The notes below the pieces were generated by a model. The model was given only the letters and a program-made list of their open reading frames with translations, ran no database searches and was not told the DNA's origin. From the NCBI RefSeq assembly GCF_040545875.1, contig NZ_JBEPMR010000002.1: DNA of 64,000 nucleotides; one strand, given 5' to 3'. Positions 43,598-52,416 of the stretch are shown here, one piece after another. The stretch is from Faecalicatena_A orotica (GTDB taxonomy: Bacteria; Bacillota; Clostridia; Lachnospirales; Lachnospiraceae). Made by a program: the position numbers and the translations under genes. Position 1 is the stretch's first letter; each line of letters begins with the position of its first letter.

Positions 43598-43793
43598 TTT
43601 AATAGCCTCCTTGAAAAAATGTTGTTTCGTTGTTTTCTGAGATAAGTATATCTAAAAAGAGAGAATGGGACAATGTCACGAGTAACCAAAAAATCCGAAA
43701 AAAAATGTACATAACAACTATACATGCCCTTGCATTCATTCCGGATCTCCGGAGGAAAGAAAAAAGATTAGTAAAGAAATGGAAAAATGTTGT

Positions 43794-43822
43794 TTGGAAG
43801 ATGAAAAGGAGTATGATATACT
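43794..43822 (+). promoter_or_regulatory. Promoter of the EamA transporter gene
   Basis: TTGGAA and TATACT with a 17-base spacer. The gap 43598-43888 otherwise holds A-rich sequence with no convincing gene. Confidence 0.5.
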
Positions 43823-43888
43823 ATGAAAGGTTTGAAAAGAATTCCACGCATAGCGGTGGATGATGATAAAGCTGATAAAGGAGAATAA

Positions 43889-44749
43889 ATGAAGAACCAG
43901 AAGAAGAGTCTGATATCAATACATATCGCTGTCCTGCTGTTTGGACTTGCAGGCCTGTTTGCAAAATGGGTCCTGCTGCCGGCCGTGATCATTGTTCTGG
44001 GACGGGTTATTTTTTCCTCTCTCTCCCTGTTCTTTCTATTGAAAGTGAAAAGGGCCCGGGTCCGTCTTGATAAGGGGAGAGATTATATACTGATGATTAC
44101 CGCCGGGATTGTACTGGCGGTCCACTGGACGACGTTTATGCAGTCGATCCAGACCTCCACGGTTGCGGTCGGGACACTTACGTTTTCTACATTCCCGCTG
44201 TTTGTTACATTTTTGGAACCGGTACTTTTCCATGAAAGGCTGAAGTCTTCCAGTGTAGTCTCGGCAGTAGTTATGCTGGCTGGTGTGCTGCTTATTGTTC
44301 CGGAATTCCATCTGGGGAATACGATGACACAGGGAGTTATCTGGGGAATGGCGGGCAGTCTGTCCTACGCAGTCCTGTCCCTGATGAACCGGATGTTTAT
44401 GGAGAAATATACAAGCAGCCTGACTGCATTTTACGAACAGGCAACTGCGGCTGTTGTACTGCTGCCGTCCCTGTTCCTTTTGAAGCCGGTGGTTTCCGGG
44501 AAGGATATCCTCGTTTTGGTTCTGCTTGGGGTAGTTTTTACTGCTTTTGCACATACTATGTATATAGAAGGATTAAAACATGTGAAGGTCCAGACCGCGG
44601 GAATCATATCTGGTCTGGAATCTGTATATGGAATTATAGCGGCGTTTCTGTTCCTTGGTGAAAAGCCGGGGATCAAAGAACTTGCGGGCGGCGTGATTAT
44701 TTTGGGTGTAGTCTTTTATTCGACGCGTTTATCATCCCGGGAAGAGTAA
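43889..44749 (+). CDS. EamA/DMT family transporter
   Basis: A 286-residue permease with about ten helices in two EamA repeats of the drug/metabolite transporter superfamily. Typical features are the helix-ending LEPVLFHERL in the first repeat and GLESVYGIIAAFLFLGEKP in the second. AAGGAGAATAA precedes the ATG. Substrate is unknown. Confidence 0.88.
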   Translation: MKNQKKSLISIHIAVLLFGLAGLFAKWVLLPAVIIVLGRVIFSSLSLFFLLKVKRARVRLDKGRDYILMITAGIVLAVHWTTFMQSIQTSTVAVGTLTFSTFPLFVTFLEPVLFHERLKSSSVVSAVVMLAGVLLIVPEFHLGNTMTQGVIWGMAGSLSYAVLSLMNRMFMEKYTSSLTAFYEQATAAVVLLPSLFLLKPVVSGKDILVLVLLGVVFTAFAHTMYIEGLKHVKVQTAGIISGLESVYGIIAAFLFLGEKPGIKELAGGVIILGVVFYSTRLSSREE

Positions 44750-44780
44750 TTACTGTACATACCTATGGGATGTACAGTAA
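44750..44780. repeat. Perfect 11-bp inverted repeat after the EamA gene
   Basis: TTACTGTACAT and ATGTACAGTAA flank a nine-base loop. There is no T tract. It could be a weak terminator or an operator for the next gene. Confidence 0.5.
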
Positions 44781-44820
44781 CAGGTGAAGCCGGCTCGTCG
44801 GGAGAACTCAGGAGGCAGAT

Positions 44821-45423
44821 ATGAAAAAATTACTGGATTATTTTACAATAGATGGTGAAATCGGCGGGAATCAGGAATGGTTCCGGAATGTGGTCATGTA
44901 TGTCGGCGGCTGTGCGGCAGCGACCGCGTGTGACAGCTGTATATACTTTGCGCTGCATCAGGGGCAGGCCCACTTGTACCCCTATGATGTCCATAATCTG
45001 GAAAAGGAAGATTATATACAGTTCTCGATGAAGATGAAGCCGTACTTAAGACCACGCGCCGGCGGGGTGAAAAAACTAAGCATGTTCATTGACGGATTTT
45101 CAAAATATTTAAATGACACAGGGGACGACTGGCTGAGTATGCAGGAGTTTGCCGGAGAGCATACCTCCACTGAGGCGGCAGATCTTATCAAAAAGCAGAT
45201 CAATGCCGGATTTCCGGTGCCTTATCTGATGCTGCGGCATAAAAAGCCGGAATATAAAGATTTTGTATGGCACTGGTTCTTGTGTTACGGGTACGAGGAA
45301 AAAGAGGATGATTTCCTAATCACCGTGGCAACGTACGGAGAGGCGTCAACCTTCTCACTGAAGGACCTTTGGAATACGGGATATGAAGAAAAAGGCGGTC
45401 TGATACAATACTGCGTCAGGTAA
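44821..45423 (+). CDS. Uncharacterised protein, possible C39-like cysteine peptidase fold
   Basis: A 200-residue protein I cannot assign to a named family. Early residues GGCAAATACDSCIYFALHQGQ hold three cysteines before a helix, and later HWFLCYGYEE and TVATYGEASTFSLKDLWNTG resemble the His and Asn/Asp segments of papain-like C39 or BtrH-type folds. There is no signal peptide or membrane helix. AGGAGG precedes the ATG. It is upstream of the arylsulfotransferase gene, with 122 bases between. Confidence 0.5.
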   Translation: MKKLLDYFTIDGEIGGNQEWFRNVVMYVGGCAAATACDSCIYFALHQGQAHLYPYDVHNLEKEDYIQFSMKMKPYLRPRAGGVKKLSMFIDGFSKYLNDTGDDWLSMQEFAGEHTSTEAADLIKKQINAGFPVPYLMLRHKKPEYKDFVWHWFLCYGYEEKEDDFLITVATYGEASTFSLKDLWNTGYEEKGGLIQYCVR

Positions 45424-45545
45424 AAGAATTGATTTTAGCCATAATAAAAAATGAAATTTCAAAAAGATTTCATAGAATGGGCACAAATTTCTTTTACAAT
45501 ATGAATGTTCAGAGGCTAGTTTATCGCAGTGAAAGGAAATGTTTT

Positions 45546-47183
45546 ATGTTAAAAGAACCGGGAAAGAAGAAAAAGTGGATTGTACCGACGCTGCTGATCA
45601 TTGCAGGAATCGGGATATTTGGGAGAACCACGGCCATTTCTGCGATGGAGGCGACTGTCAGCAGGATATTGGGCACTCCGGATGAAGAACAGACCGTGGC
45701 GCTTACAGAGGAAGAAGAAAAGCAGCTGGAAGAGGTCAAGAAGACTTACGATACAGCGGGGCAGGCTAAGATCGTTAAAAAACTTGAGGCGAAAAAAGCT
45801 AAAAATGAATATACGATAGACAATATGCTGATTCAGTATAATCCGTTTGGTACGAATACACAGTCGGCATATGTCTACTTCAAGACAGAGAATCCCGCGA
45901 AGATTACATACACCGTCAGTGTTTCAGACAAAGAAATCAAAGATTTTACGCGTGAGGTTTCTCAGGAAGAGGAATACCAGACAGAGCATGAGTTTCAGGT
46001 GATCGGGCTCATTCCAGATATGGAAAATAAAGTAAAGTTCACAATTACGGAAGAAAACGGGATGGTGACAACCCGCTCCTATGCCTATAATATGGGGAGC
46101 CTGCTGGGAGACGAGGAAGTGAAGCTTGAGACAGATATTGATGAGAAGGCAGAGGAAGAGCTATCAGATGGATTGTATGTCATACTCGGGAACGATGACT
46201 CGCATCTTGATTTCATGTATTATTATGATAATGACGGCATCCTCAGAGGCGAAGTCCCCCTGCTCGGCTACCGGAGCCACAGGATTTTATTTGATGAGAG
46301 CGCGATGTACTACAGCATATCAGAATCCAAAATAGCCGCAGTAAACCGGCTGGGACAGGTTGTCTCCGTATATGACCTGGGTGATTACAGCCTGCATCAC
46401 GATTATGTCTTCGATGATGACGGGAACATCCTGATACTGGCAACCGATAATAAACAGGACAGCGTAGAAGATGTAGTGGTAAAACTGGATATCAGGACCG
46501 GCCAGGTGACAGAGGTACTCGATCTCGGCGACCTCCTCGGAAACTATAAAGCCTCCTGTGTGGCAAATGCAGACGGAGACTTAGACTGGATGCACATCAA
46601 TACGATTCAATGGATGGGATCAGGACAAGTTCTGCTAAGCTCAAGGGAGACATCGACGATACTAAAAGTCAGCAATCTGTATACAGCTCCCCGGCTCGAT
46701 TACATGATAGGGGCGGACAAGTTCTGGGCCGGTACCGGATACGAAAACCTCCTTTTCACAAAAGACGGCAGCTTCACAATACAGGGCGGACAGCATTCAG
46801 TTACATATGTAAAAGACGATACGCTCAAAGAGGGACAATATTATCTCTATATGTTCAATAACAACATCGGCTACAGCGAGACAAGGCCCGGCTTCGACTG
46901 GAGCAGCACAGGCCTGACCGAAACAAGCGCAAAAGACGGAAGCACTTCCTACTATTATAAATACCTTGTAGACGAAAACAACAGAACATTCAAACTGGCA
47001 GATTCCTTCAAAGTACCATATTCAGGTTATGTAAGCAGTGTACAGGAAATTAGCGGGAATGTACTGGCAGATTCAGGGTTTGCGGGGGAATTCAGAGAAT
47101 ATAACAAAGAACACAAACTAATAGCAAGTTATAAAATGAATGCGGAAAAGTTCATATACCGTGTATATAAATATCAATTTTAA
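45546..47183 (+). CDS. Aryl-sulfate sulfotransferase (ASST) family protein
   Basis: A 545-residue membrane-anchored protein. One helix near residues 10-30 acts as anchor or uncleaved signal. A linker rich in charged residues (40-85) and a beta domain follow, then the ASST beta-propeller, recognised by LDWMHINTIQWMGSGQVLLSSRETSTILKVS, which includes the HIN catalytic histidine. Such enzymes move sulfate between phenolic compounds without PAPS and are known in gut bacteria. The start at 45546 follows AAAGGAA. The intact 23-bp repeat hairpin begins at its stop codon. Confidence 0.85.
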   Translation: MLKEPGKKKKWIVPTLLIIAGIGIFGRTTAISAMEATVSRILGTPDEEQTVALTEEEEKQLEEVKKTYDTAGQAKIVKKLEAKKAKNEYTIDNMLIQYNPFGTNTQSAYVYFKTENPAKITYTVSVSDKEIKDFTREVSQEEEYQTEHEFQVIGLIPDMENKVKFTITEENGMVTTRSYAYNMGSLLGDEEVKLETDIDEKAEEELSDGLYVILGNDDSHLDFMYYYDNDGILRGEVPLLGYRSHRILFDESAMYYSISESKIAAVNRLGQVVSVYDLGDYSLHHDYVFDDDGNILILATDNKQDSVEDVVVKLDIRTGQVTEVLDLGDLLGNYKASCVANADGDLDWMHINTIQWMGSGQVLLSSRETSTILKVSNLYTAPRLDYMIGADKFWAGTGYENLLFTKDGSFTIQGGQHSVTYVKDDTLKEGQYYLYMFNNNIGYSETRPGFDWSSTGLTETSAKDGSTSYYYKYLVDENNRTFKLADSFKVPYSGYVSSVQEISGNVLADSGFAGEFREYNKEHKLIASYKMNAEKFIYRVYKYQF

Positions 47184-47236
47184 GTCAATTGGGGACGTAG
47201 TAAACCTTAAGTATACTACGTCCCCAATTGACTTAA
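47180..47236. repeat. Intact ATTGGGGACGTAGTA inverted repeat element
   Basis: Arms 47180-47202 and 47214-47236 are perfectly complementary over 23 bases around an 11-base loop. A decayed copy is at 18612-18645. It overlaps the ASST stop codon and may terminate transcription, although no T tract follows. Such hairpins resemble REP-like elements mobilised by REP-associated transposases, but no transposase is present here. Confidence 0.85.
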
Positions 47237-47249
47237 GTGGTGTACCTAA

Positions 47250-47278
47250 TTGACTAATCTGACTTTATCCGCTACAAT
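47250..47278 (+). promoter_or_regulatory. Promoter of the cyclophilin gene
   Basis: TTGACT and TACAAT with a 17-base spacer, 14 bases after the repeat element. Confidence 0.75.
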
Positions 47279-47314
47279 AGACGTATTGAATTTATAAGAA
47301 AAGAGGAGTTTATT

Positions 47315-47833
47315 ATGGCTAATCCAATTGTTACGTTCGAAATGGAAAATGGGGATATTATGAAGGCGGAATTATACCCGGAGATCGCACCGAATACGGT
47401 GAAAAACTTTGTATCTCTTGTAAATAAAGGGTTTTATGATGGTCTGATTTTCCACCGTGTTATCAGCGGATTTATGATTCAGGGCGGATGCCCGGACGGG
47501 ACAGGCATGGGCGGTCCGGGATATACGATTAAGGGTGAGTTTTCACAGAATGCGTTTGCGAATGATCTGGCCCATGAAGCGGGAGTGCTCTCTATGGCAC
47601 GTGCAATGCATCCGGATTCAGCAGGATCCCAGTTCTTTATTATGCACAAGAATTCTCCGCATCTGGATGGTTCTTATGCAGCATTTGGCAAGATCACGGA
47701 GGGGATGGATGTTGTGAATAAGATTGCCGAGACTGCAACGGATTATAGTGATAAGCCGTTAGAGGCACAGGTGATGAAAAAGGTGACTGTCGATACTTTC
47801 GGTGAGGATTACGGCGAGCCGGAGAAGGCATAG
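47315..47833 (+). CDS. Cyclophilin-type peptidyl-prolyl isomerase
   Basis: A 172-residue cytoplasmic cyclophilin. Catalytic and substrate residues are present: FHRVISGFMIQGG with the key R and F, GSQFFI and the histidine at LDGSYAAFGKI (tryptophan usual in eukaryotes is replaced by tyrosine). GAGGAG precedes the ATG. It speeds proline cis-trans isomerisation during folding. Confidence 0.95.
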   Translation: MANPIVTFEMENGDIMKAELYPEIAPNTVKNFVSLVNKGFYDGLIFHRVISGFMIQGGCPDGTGMGGPGYTIKGEFSQNAFANDLAHEAGVLSMARAMHPDSAGSQFFIMHKNSPHLDGSYAAFGKITEGMDVVNKIAETATDYSDKPLEAQVMKKVTVDTFGEDYGEPEKA

Positions 47834-47848
47834 GAGAAGGAATTACCA

Positions 47849-48787
47849 ATGGAAAAGCGATTACAGAAACCGGCAGTCGTCTGTCTGCTGGCGTTAATCT
47901 GCTGTGCGTTATGGGGAAGTGCATTCCCATGCATTAAAGTTGGATATGAGTGGTTTGGAATAGAAGGAACCGGGAGCCAGATTTTATTTGCTGGCTACCG
48001 GTTTTTCCTCGCCGGTGTCCTGACTTTTGTGTTTGGATGTATTTTGGAAAGACGGTTCCTGACGATGAAACGTTCTTCTATTCCCTATATCCTCAGACAG
48101 GGACTCTTACAGACTACGATACAATATTTCTTCTTTTACGTTGGGCTGGCGAATACGACGGGAACAAAGGGATCAATTATCAATGCATCGAATGCATTTG
48201 TCTCCATTGTTGCCGCACATTTTATGATTAAGTCGGAGAAAATGACATGGAAGAAGGGGATCGGGTGTTTGCTGGGACTCGCAGGGGTGGTTGTGATCAA
48301 TCTGGCTCCGGGGGCATGGGGAACGGGATTTTCGCTCAAAGGTGAAGGTATGGTGTTTATTTGTACTGTTGCCTATGGGGTGAGCACGGTTGTGCTGAAA
48401 ATCATCTCCAATAAGGAAAGCCCGATGACGATTACTTCTTATCAGATTTTATTCGGAAGTGTACTCCTGATCATAATCGGTCTGGCACTCGGGGGACATG
48501 TAGAGGGATTTACCCTGAAATCTACGATCCTCCTGATTTATATGGCACTGATCTCTGCAGTTGCATTCAGCCTTTGGACGCTGCTGCTGAAGTATAACCC
48601 GGTGGGCAGGGTGGCGATTTATGGCTTTACGATTCCGGTATTCGGCGTCGTGCTCTCAGCCATTTTCCTCGGGGAACAGTTCGTTTCCCTGAAAAACCTG
48701 TCTGCGCTGATACTCGTCAGCGTAGGAATACTGATCGTCAACAGTACGAAGTCCGTAACAAAAAATCACACAGCACCGTCTAAATAG
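47849..48787 (+). CDS. EamA/DMT family transporter
   Basis: A 312-residue permease with about ten helices in two EamA repeats. The first repeat begins LICCALWGSAFPCIKVGYEWFG, the second contains CTVAYGVSTVVLKIISNKESP. It starts 15 bases after the cyclophilin stop, behind AGGAGAAGGAA, and is probably co-transcribed with it. Substrate unknown. Confidence 0.88.
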   Translation: MEKRLQKPAVVCLLALICCALWGSAFPCIKVGYEWFGIEGTGSQILFAGYRFFLAGVLTFVFGCILERRFLTMKRSSIPYILRQGLLQTTIQYFFFYVGLANTTGTKGSIINASNAFVSIVAAHFMIKSEKMTWKKGIGCLLGLAGVVVINLAPGAWGTGFSLKGEGMVFICTVAYGVSTVVLKIISNKESPMTITSYQILFGSVLLIIIGLALGGHVEGFTLKSTILLIYMALISAVAFSLWTLLLKYNPVGRVAIYGFTIPVFGVVLSAIFLGEQFVSLKNLSALILVSVGILIVNSTKSVTKNHTAPSK

Positions 48788-48830
48788 CAGCACTGTGTGA
48801 CGGAGACAAACAAATATAAGTACTTAGGTA

Positions 48831-48866
48831 AAGCCGGAAAATCAGTCATAGTAGATTTTCCGGCTT
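48831..48866 (-). terminator. Hairpin at the end of the fadR-type gene
   Basis: A 13-bp perfect stem (AAGCCGGAAAATC/GATTTTCCGGCTT) that includes the stop codon of the minus-strand gene in its loop. The T tract is short. It lies between convergent genes and may work in both directions. Confidence 0.6.
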
Positions 48867-49549
48867 CCGTCTATTGTATTCCCGATTGAAGCCTGTATCC
48901 ATTCGATGGCGCCGTCTGTATCGCGATCCCGGATAAAGGTCCAGAGCGTATGTGTATTCTCGTAGAGTGCAGGTATCCCGTAGAGGGTACAGAAACGCTC
49001 CCAGAGAGTGGAAACCGGCGTGCGGAAGGACTGGAAGATCAGCGGGATCAGTGTATTATGGGAGAGCAGAGCAAATTCATGCTGGAATTCAAAAGCTGCC
49101 TGGGAGGCTTCTGTGATAGAATCCGTCTCCCGTATCCGCTCCTTTTTTTCACGGAGGAGTTCCACTTCCTCATCAGAAATCCGGTCAATACATAATTGTG
49201 CTGCAAGGGTATCCAGAGCAATCCGGACCTCCAGAATAGAGCGGATTTCTTCGTTGCGCAGACGCCCGCCGTTATATTTCATAATCGCCATCAAAGTATC
49301 CAATGTGCCTTTGCGCCGGTAATCGGCTACAAAGGTTCCGATTCTCGGTTTTACGACCAGAAACCCTTTCCGCTCCAGTTCCCCCAGACCCCCGTTTACT
49401 ACGGCCCGGCTCACCTGCATCATTTCAGCCAGCTGACGCTCGGGCGGAAGCTTTTCCCCGATTTTTAATTTTCCTGACAGAATCAAATGTTCCAACTGTT
49501 CCACAAACAAATCCCGAAGTGAGGGTGAACTTATTTTTGAAAATTCCAT
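48842..49549 (-). CDS. GntR-family regulator, FadR type
   Basis: A 235-residue regulator with an N-terminal winged helix (GKLKIGEKLPPERQLAEMMQVSRAVVNGGLGELERKGFL) and an all-helical FCD domain (ILEVRIALDTLAAQL). GGAG is eight bases before the ATG. It is divergent from the EcfA1 gene with a 319-base gap rich in inverted repeats, but regulation of the ECF genes is only a possibility. Confidence 0.88.
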   Translation of the reverse strand: MEFSKISSPSLRDLFVEQLEHLILSGKLKIGEKLPPERQLAEMMQVSRAVVNGGLGELERKGFLVVKPRIGTFVADYRRKGTLDTLMAIMKYNGGRLRNEEIRSILEVRIALDTLAAQLCIDRISDEEVELLREKKERIRETDSITEASQAAFEFQHEFALLSHNTLIPLIFQSFRTPVSTLWERFCTLYGIPALYENTHTLWTFIRDRDTDGAIEWIQASIGNTIDGSRKIYYD

Positions 49550-49711
49550 ATGCAGATCTCCAAATTACCGGCATGGTGAAACCCGGTTTTTTATTTGCTA
49601 TTATAATACATAAAATTCGTTTAAACAAGCTTGGAAACCCAGAAGGATGCAAATGAATACTGTGTACGTTGCTTTGTATACTAAAAGGTATACGCAGTAA
49701 CAGACAAACTG

Positions 49712-49829
49712 GCCTTGCCTGACTACGCATAATTGTACCTTGCCAAAAGCCAGTTGATACCGTACAATAGTGGACAGCAGGCATACCTGCGTAGTATAAT
49801 CAAAAATATTTCCTGTACGGTCAGGCAAG
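49712..49829. promoter_or_regulatory. Promoter and nested inverted repeats before the ECF operon
   Basis: Within the 319-base gap 49550-49868, a plus-strand promoter is visible (TGGACA 49771-49776, TATAAT 49795-49800, 18-base spacer). Three inverted repeat pairs surround it: CTTGCCTGAC 49714-49723 with GTCAGGCAAG 49820-49829; CTACGCA 49723-49729 with TGCGTAG 49788-49794; and ACCGTACA 49759-49766 with TGTACGGT 49814-49821. No gene is seen in the gap. Confidence 0.5.
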
Positions 49830-49868
49830 AATGGCCGGGGATGAAAAAATAACGGAGGCACAGCTGAT

Positions 49869-50720
49869 ATGGATATGGTCCGATCAGAAAAACTGATTTT
49901 TGAATATGAAAAGCGTGATGAAGAAGGCAATGTGACAGGGATGAACCGTGCAGTCGACGGGGTAGACATCCAGATCGCACCGGGGGACTTCGTGGCGATA
50001 CTTGGACACAATGGTTCCGGAAAATCGACTCTCGCGAAACACATGAATGCGATACTGATCCCTACGGGTGGTACGATGTGGGTGAACGGCAGGGACACGA
50101 AGGATCCGGCAGAATTGTGGAACGTCCGTCAGTCTGCAGGGATGGTGTTCCAGAATCCGGATAACCAGATCATTGGCACCGTGGTGGAAGAGGACGTAGG
50201 ATTCGGTCCAGAAAATCTCGGGGTGCCGACAGAGGAAATCTGGAAACGGGTTGAAGACAGCCTGAAGTCGGTTGGTATGCTGGAGTACCGGACAAATTCG
50301 CCGAATAAGCTGTCCGGAGGACAGAAACAGCGTGTTGCAATTGCGGGAGTCATTGCAATGGAGCCGGAATGTATTGTGCTCGATGAGCCAACCGCCATGC
50401 TGGACCCGAACGGCCGGAAGGAAGTCATCCGTACCATTCAGGAACTGCGCAGACGCAAGAAGGTCACGGTCATCCTCATCACACACTATATGGAAGAGGT
50501 CATTGACGCTGATCAGGTGTATGTCATGGACAGCGGCCATATTGTCATGCATGGCACACCGAAGGAAATCTTCAGTCAGGTAGAAGAGCTTAAAAAGTAC
50601 AGGCTGGATGTTCCACAGGTGACCATGCTTGCAGAAGAACTGAGAAAAAGAGGCTTGAAGCTCCCGAAAGGAATCCTAAGGACACAGGAGCTGGTGGAGG
50701 CATTATGTCAATTAAATTAG
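49869..50720 (+). CDS. ecfA1: Energy-coupling factor transporter ATPase EcfA1
   Basis: A 283-residue ATPase of the shared ECF vitamin importer module. Walker A is at 46-53 (GHNGSGKS), the Q-loop is QNPDNQIIGTVVEEDV, the signature LSGGQKQRVAIAG and Walker B IVLDEPTAMLD follow. GGAGG is ten bases before the ATG. Overlap with the next ATPase gene by 16 bases couples their translation. S-components that choose the vitamin are encoded elsewhere. Confidence 0.96.
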   Translation: MDMVRSEKLIFEYEKRDEEGNVTGMNRAVDGVDIQIAPGDFVAILGHNGSGKSTLAKHMNAILIPTGGTMWVNGRDTKDPAELWNVRQSAGMVFQNPDNQIIGTVVEEDVGFGPENLGVPTEEIWKRVEDSLKSVGMLEYRTNSPNKLSGGQKQRVAIAGVIAMEPECIVLDEPTAMLDPNGRKEVIRTIQELRRRKKVTVILITHYMEEVIDADQVYVMDSGHIVMHGTPKEIFSQVEELKKYRLDVPQVTMLAEELRKRGLKLPKGILRTQELVEALCQLN

Positions 50721-51553
50721 AGCACATTAATTATATATACAGCCCCGGAACCGCGTATGAAAAGCAGGCATTAAAGGACGTCAGTCTGGAAATCACGCAG
50801 GGGGAATTTGTCGGCATCATCGGGCATACAGGGTCCGGTAAATCTACACTGATCCAGCATTTCAATGGCCTGATGAAAGCAACAGACGGCGTCTTATATT
50901 ATGAAGGAAAAAATATTTACGACAGCGGATATAACATGAAAGAATTGAGGAATCAGGTCGGACTTGTCTTTCAGTATCCGGAGCACCAGCTTTTTGAAGT
51001 TGATGTACTCAGCGATGTCTGTTTCGGGCCGAAGAATCAGGGACTTCCTCCTGAAGAGTGTGAAAAAAGGGCCAAAGAGGCTCTGGAATTAGTCGGTTTT
51101 CCGGAGAAATATTATAAACAGTCCCCATTCGAGCTGTCCGGCGGCCAGAAACGTCGTGCAGCGATAGCGGGAGTTCTGGCGATGCGGCCGAAAGTCCTTG
51201 TATTGGATGAGCCCACGGCGGGGCTGGATCCCAGAGGCAGGGATGAGATTCTCGATCAGGTTGAATATCTGCACAAAAACACTAACATGACTGTGATTCT
51301 CGTATCCCACAGTATGGAAGATATCGCCAGATATGTTGACCGGATCATTGTCATGAACCACGGCGAAAAGATGCTGGATGACATTCCGAAAAGGGTGTTT
51401 GCACATTACAAAGAACTGGAAGAAGTAGGACTTGCAGCACCACAGGTGACATACATCATGCACGCTTTGAAGGCCCTCGGGCTGGATGTGCATACTGATG
51501 CAACAACTGTGGAGGAAGCGGCAGAAGAAATTATGAGGAGTTTGCATGATTAG
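50705..51553 (+). CDS. ecfA2: Energy-coupling factor transporter ATPase EcfA2
   Basis: A 282-residue ATPase, partner of EcfA1. Walker A at 40-47 (GHTGSGKS), Q-loop QYPEHQLFEVDVLSDV, signature LSGGQKRRAAIAG and Walker B LVLDEPTAGLD. The gene overlaps both neighbours. Confidence 0.96.
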   Translation: MSIKLEHINYIYSPGTAYEKQALKDVSLEITQGEFVGIIGHTGSGKSTLIQHFNGLMKATDGVLYYEGKNIYDSGYNMKELRNQVGLVFQYPEHQLFEVDVLSDVCFGPKNQGLPPEECEKRAKEALELVGFPEKYYKQSPFELSGGQKRRAAIAGVLAMRPKVLVLDEPTAGLDPRGRDEILDQVEYLHKNTNMTVILVSHSMEDIARYVDRIIVMNHGEKMLDDIPKRVFAHYKELEEVGLAAPQVTYIMHALKALGLDVHTDATTVEEAAEEIMRSLHD

Positions 51554-52370
51554 AGATATTACAATCGGACAGTATTATCCGGCAAAAAGTGTCATTCACA
51601 GATTGGACCCAAGGGTGAAGATCGTCTGTACCCTTCTGTTTCTAATCTCTCTGTTTTTGCAGAGCAGCATTCTGGGGTATGTGATTGCAACAGCATTTCT
51701 CGGGGGTGTTATCTGCATGAGCAGAGTACCGTTTAAGTACATTGTAAAGGGACTTAAGCCCATTATAATGCTCCTTCTGATTACGGTGCTGTTCAATCTG
51801 TTCCTGACAAGAGAAGGGAACGAACTCGTTCACGTATGGATCTTCCGCATCACAGATAAAGGGCTTAATGTAGCAGTATACATGGCTATCAGGCTGACTT
51901 ACCTGATCATGGGTTCCTCCATTATGACATTTACGACGACCCCAAATTCCCTGACAGACGGGATCGAAAAGCTGCTTCACCCTCTGAATAAGATCAGGGT
52001 CCCGGTACATGAAGTCGCGATGATCATGTCCATCGCCCTGCGGTTTATCCCCATTTTGCTGGAAGAGACAGACAAGATTATGAAAGCACAGATTGCGCGC
52101 GGGGCTGATCTGGAGAGTGGAAATATCATACAGAAGGCGAAGGCGATGATACCGATTCTCGTGCCGCTGTTTGTATCCGCATTCCGGAGGGCCAACGATC
52201 TGGCAATGGCAATGGAAGCACGCTGTTACCGGGGCGGAGACGGCAGGACGAAGATGAAGCCCCTTGTTTATCAGGGCAGAGACCGCATGGCTTATGCGGC
52301 TACGCTGATTTATGTAGTGCTCGTGTTCTGCATTGGGCGTTATGTCCCCTTCCATCTGTGGATTTTCTAG
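51546..52370 (+). CDS. ecfT: Energy-coupling factor transporter transmembrane protein EcfT
   Basis: A 274-residue membrane protein that links the two ATPases to substrate-binding S-components. It has five or more helices and the two ATPase-coupling motifs of the Ala-Arg-Gly type: ARGADLESGN and EARCYRGGDGR. It overlaps ecfA2 by eight bases. Confidence 0.95.
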   Translation: MIRDITIGQYYPAKSVIHRLDPRVKIVCTLLFLISLFLQSSILGYVIATAFLGGVICMSRVPFKYIVKGLKPIIMLLLITVLFNLFLTREGNELVHVWIFRITDKGLNVAVYMAIRLTYLIMGSSIMTFTTTPNSLTDGIEKLLHPLNKIRVPVHEVAMIMSIALRFIPILLEETDKIMKAQIARGADLESGNIIQKAKAMIPILVPLFVSAFRRANDLAMAMEARCYRGGDGRTKMKPLVYQGRDRMAYAATLIYVVLVFCIGRYVPFHLWIF

Positions 52371-52416
52371 AAAACGTTGAATGAGCGGAAAAATAATAAA
52401 AACTGAAAGTGAAGCT

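Noticed and set aside
43630..43863. Open frame of 77 codons between the msmK and EamA genes
   Set aside because: Lysine-rich low-complexity translation, no ribosome binding site, overlaps a promoter and resembles no family.
43823..43888. Possible 21-codon leader peptide ending right before the EamA start codon
   Set aside because: It begins directly at the end of the -10 box, so its start codon would lie before the expected transcription start, and it has no ribosome binding site.
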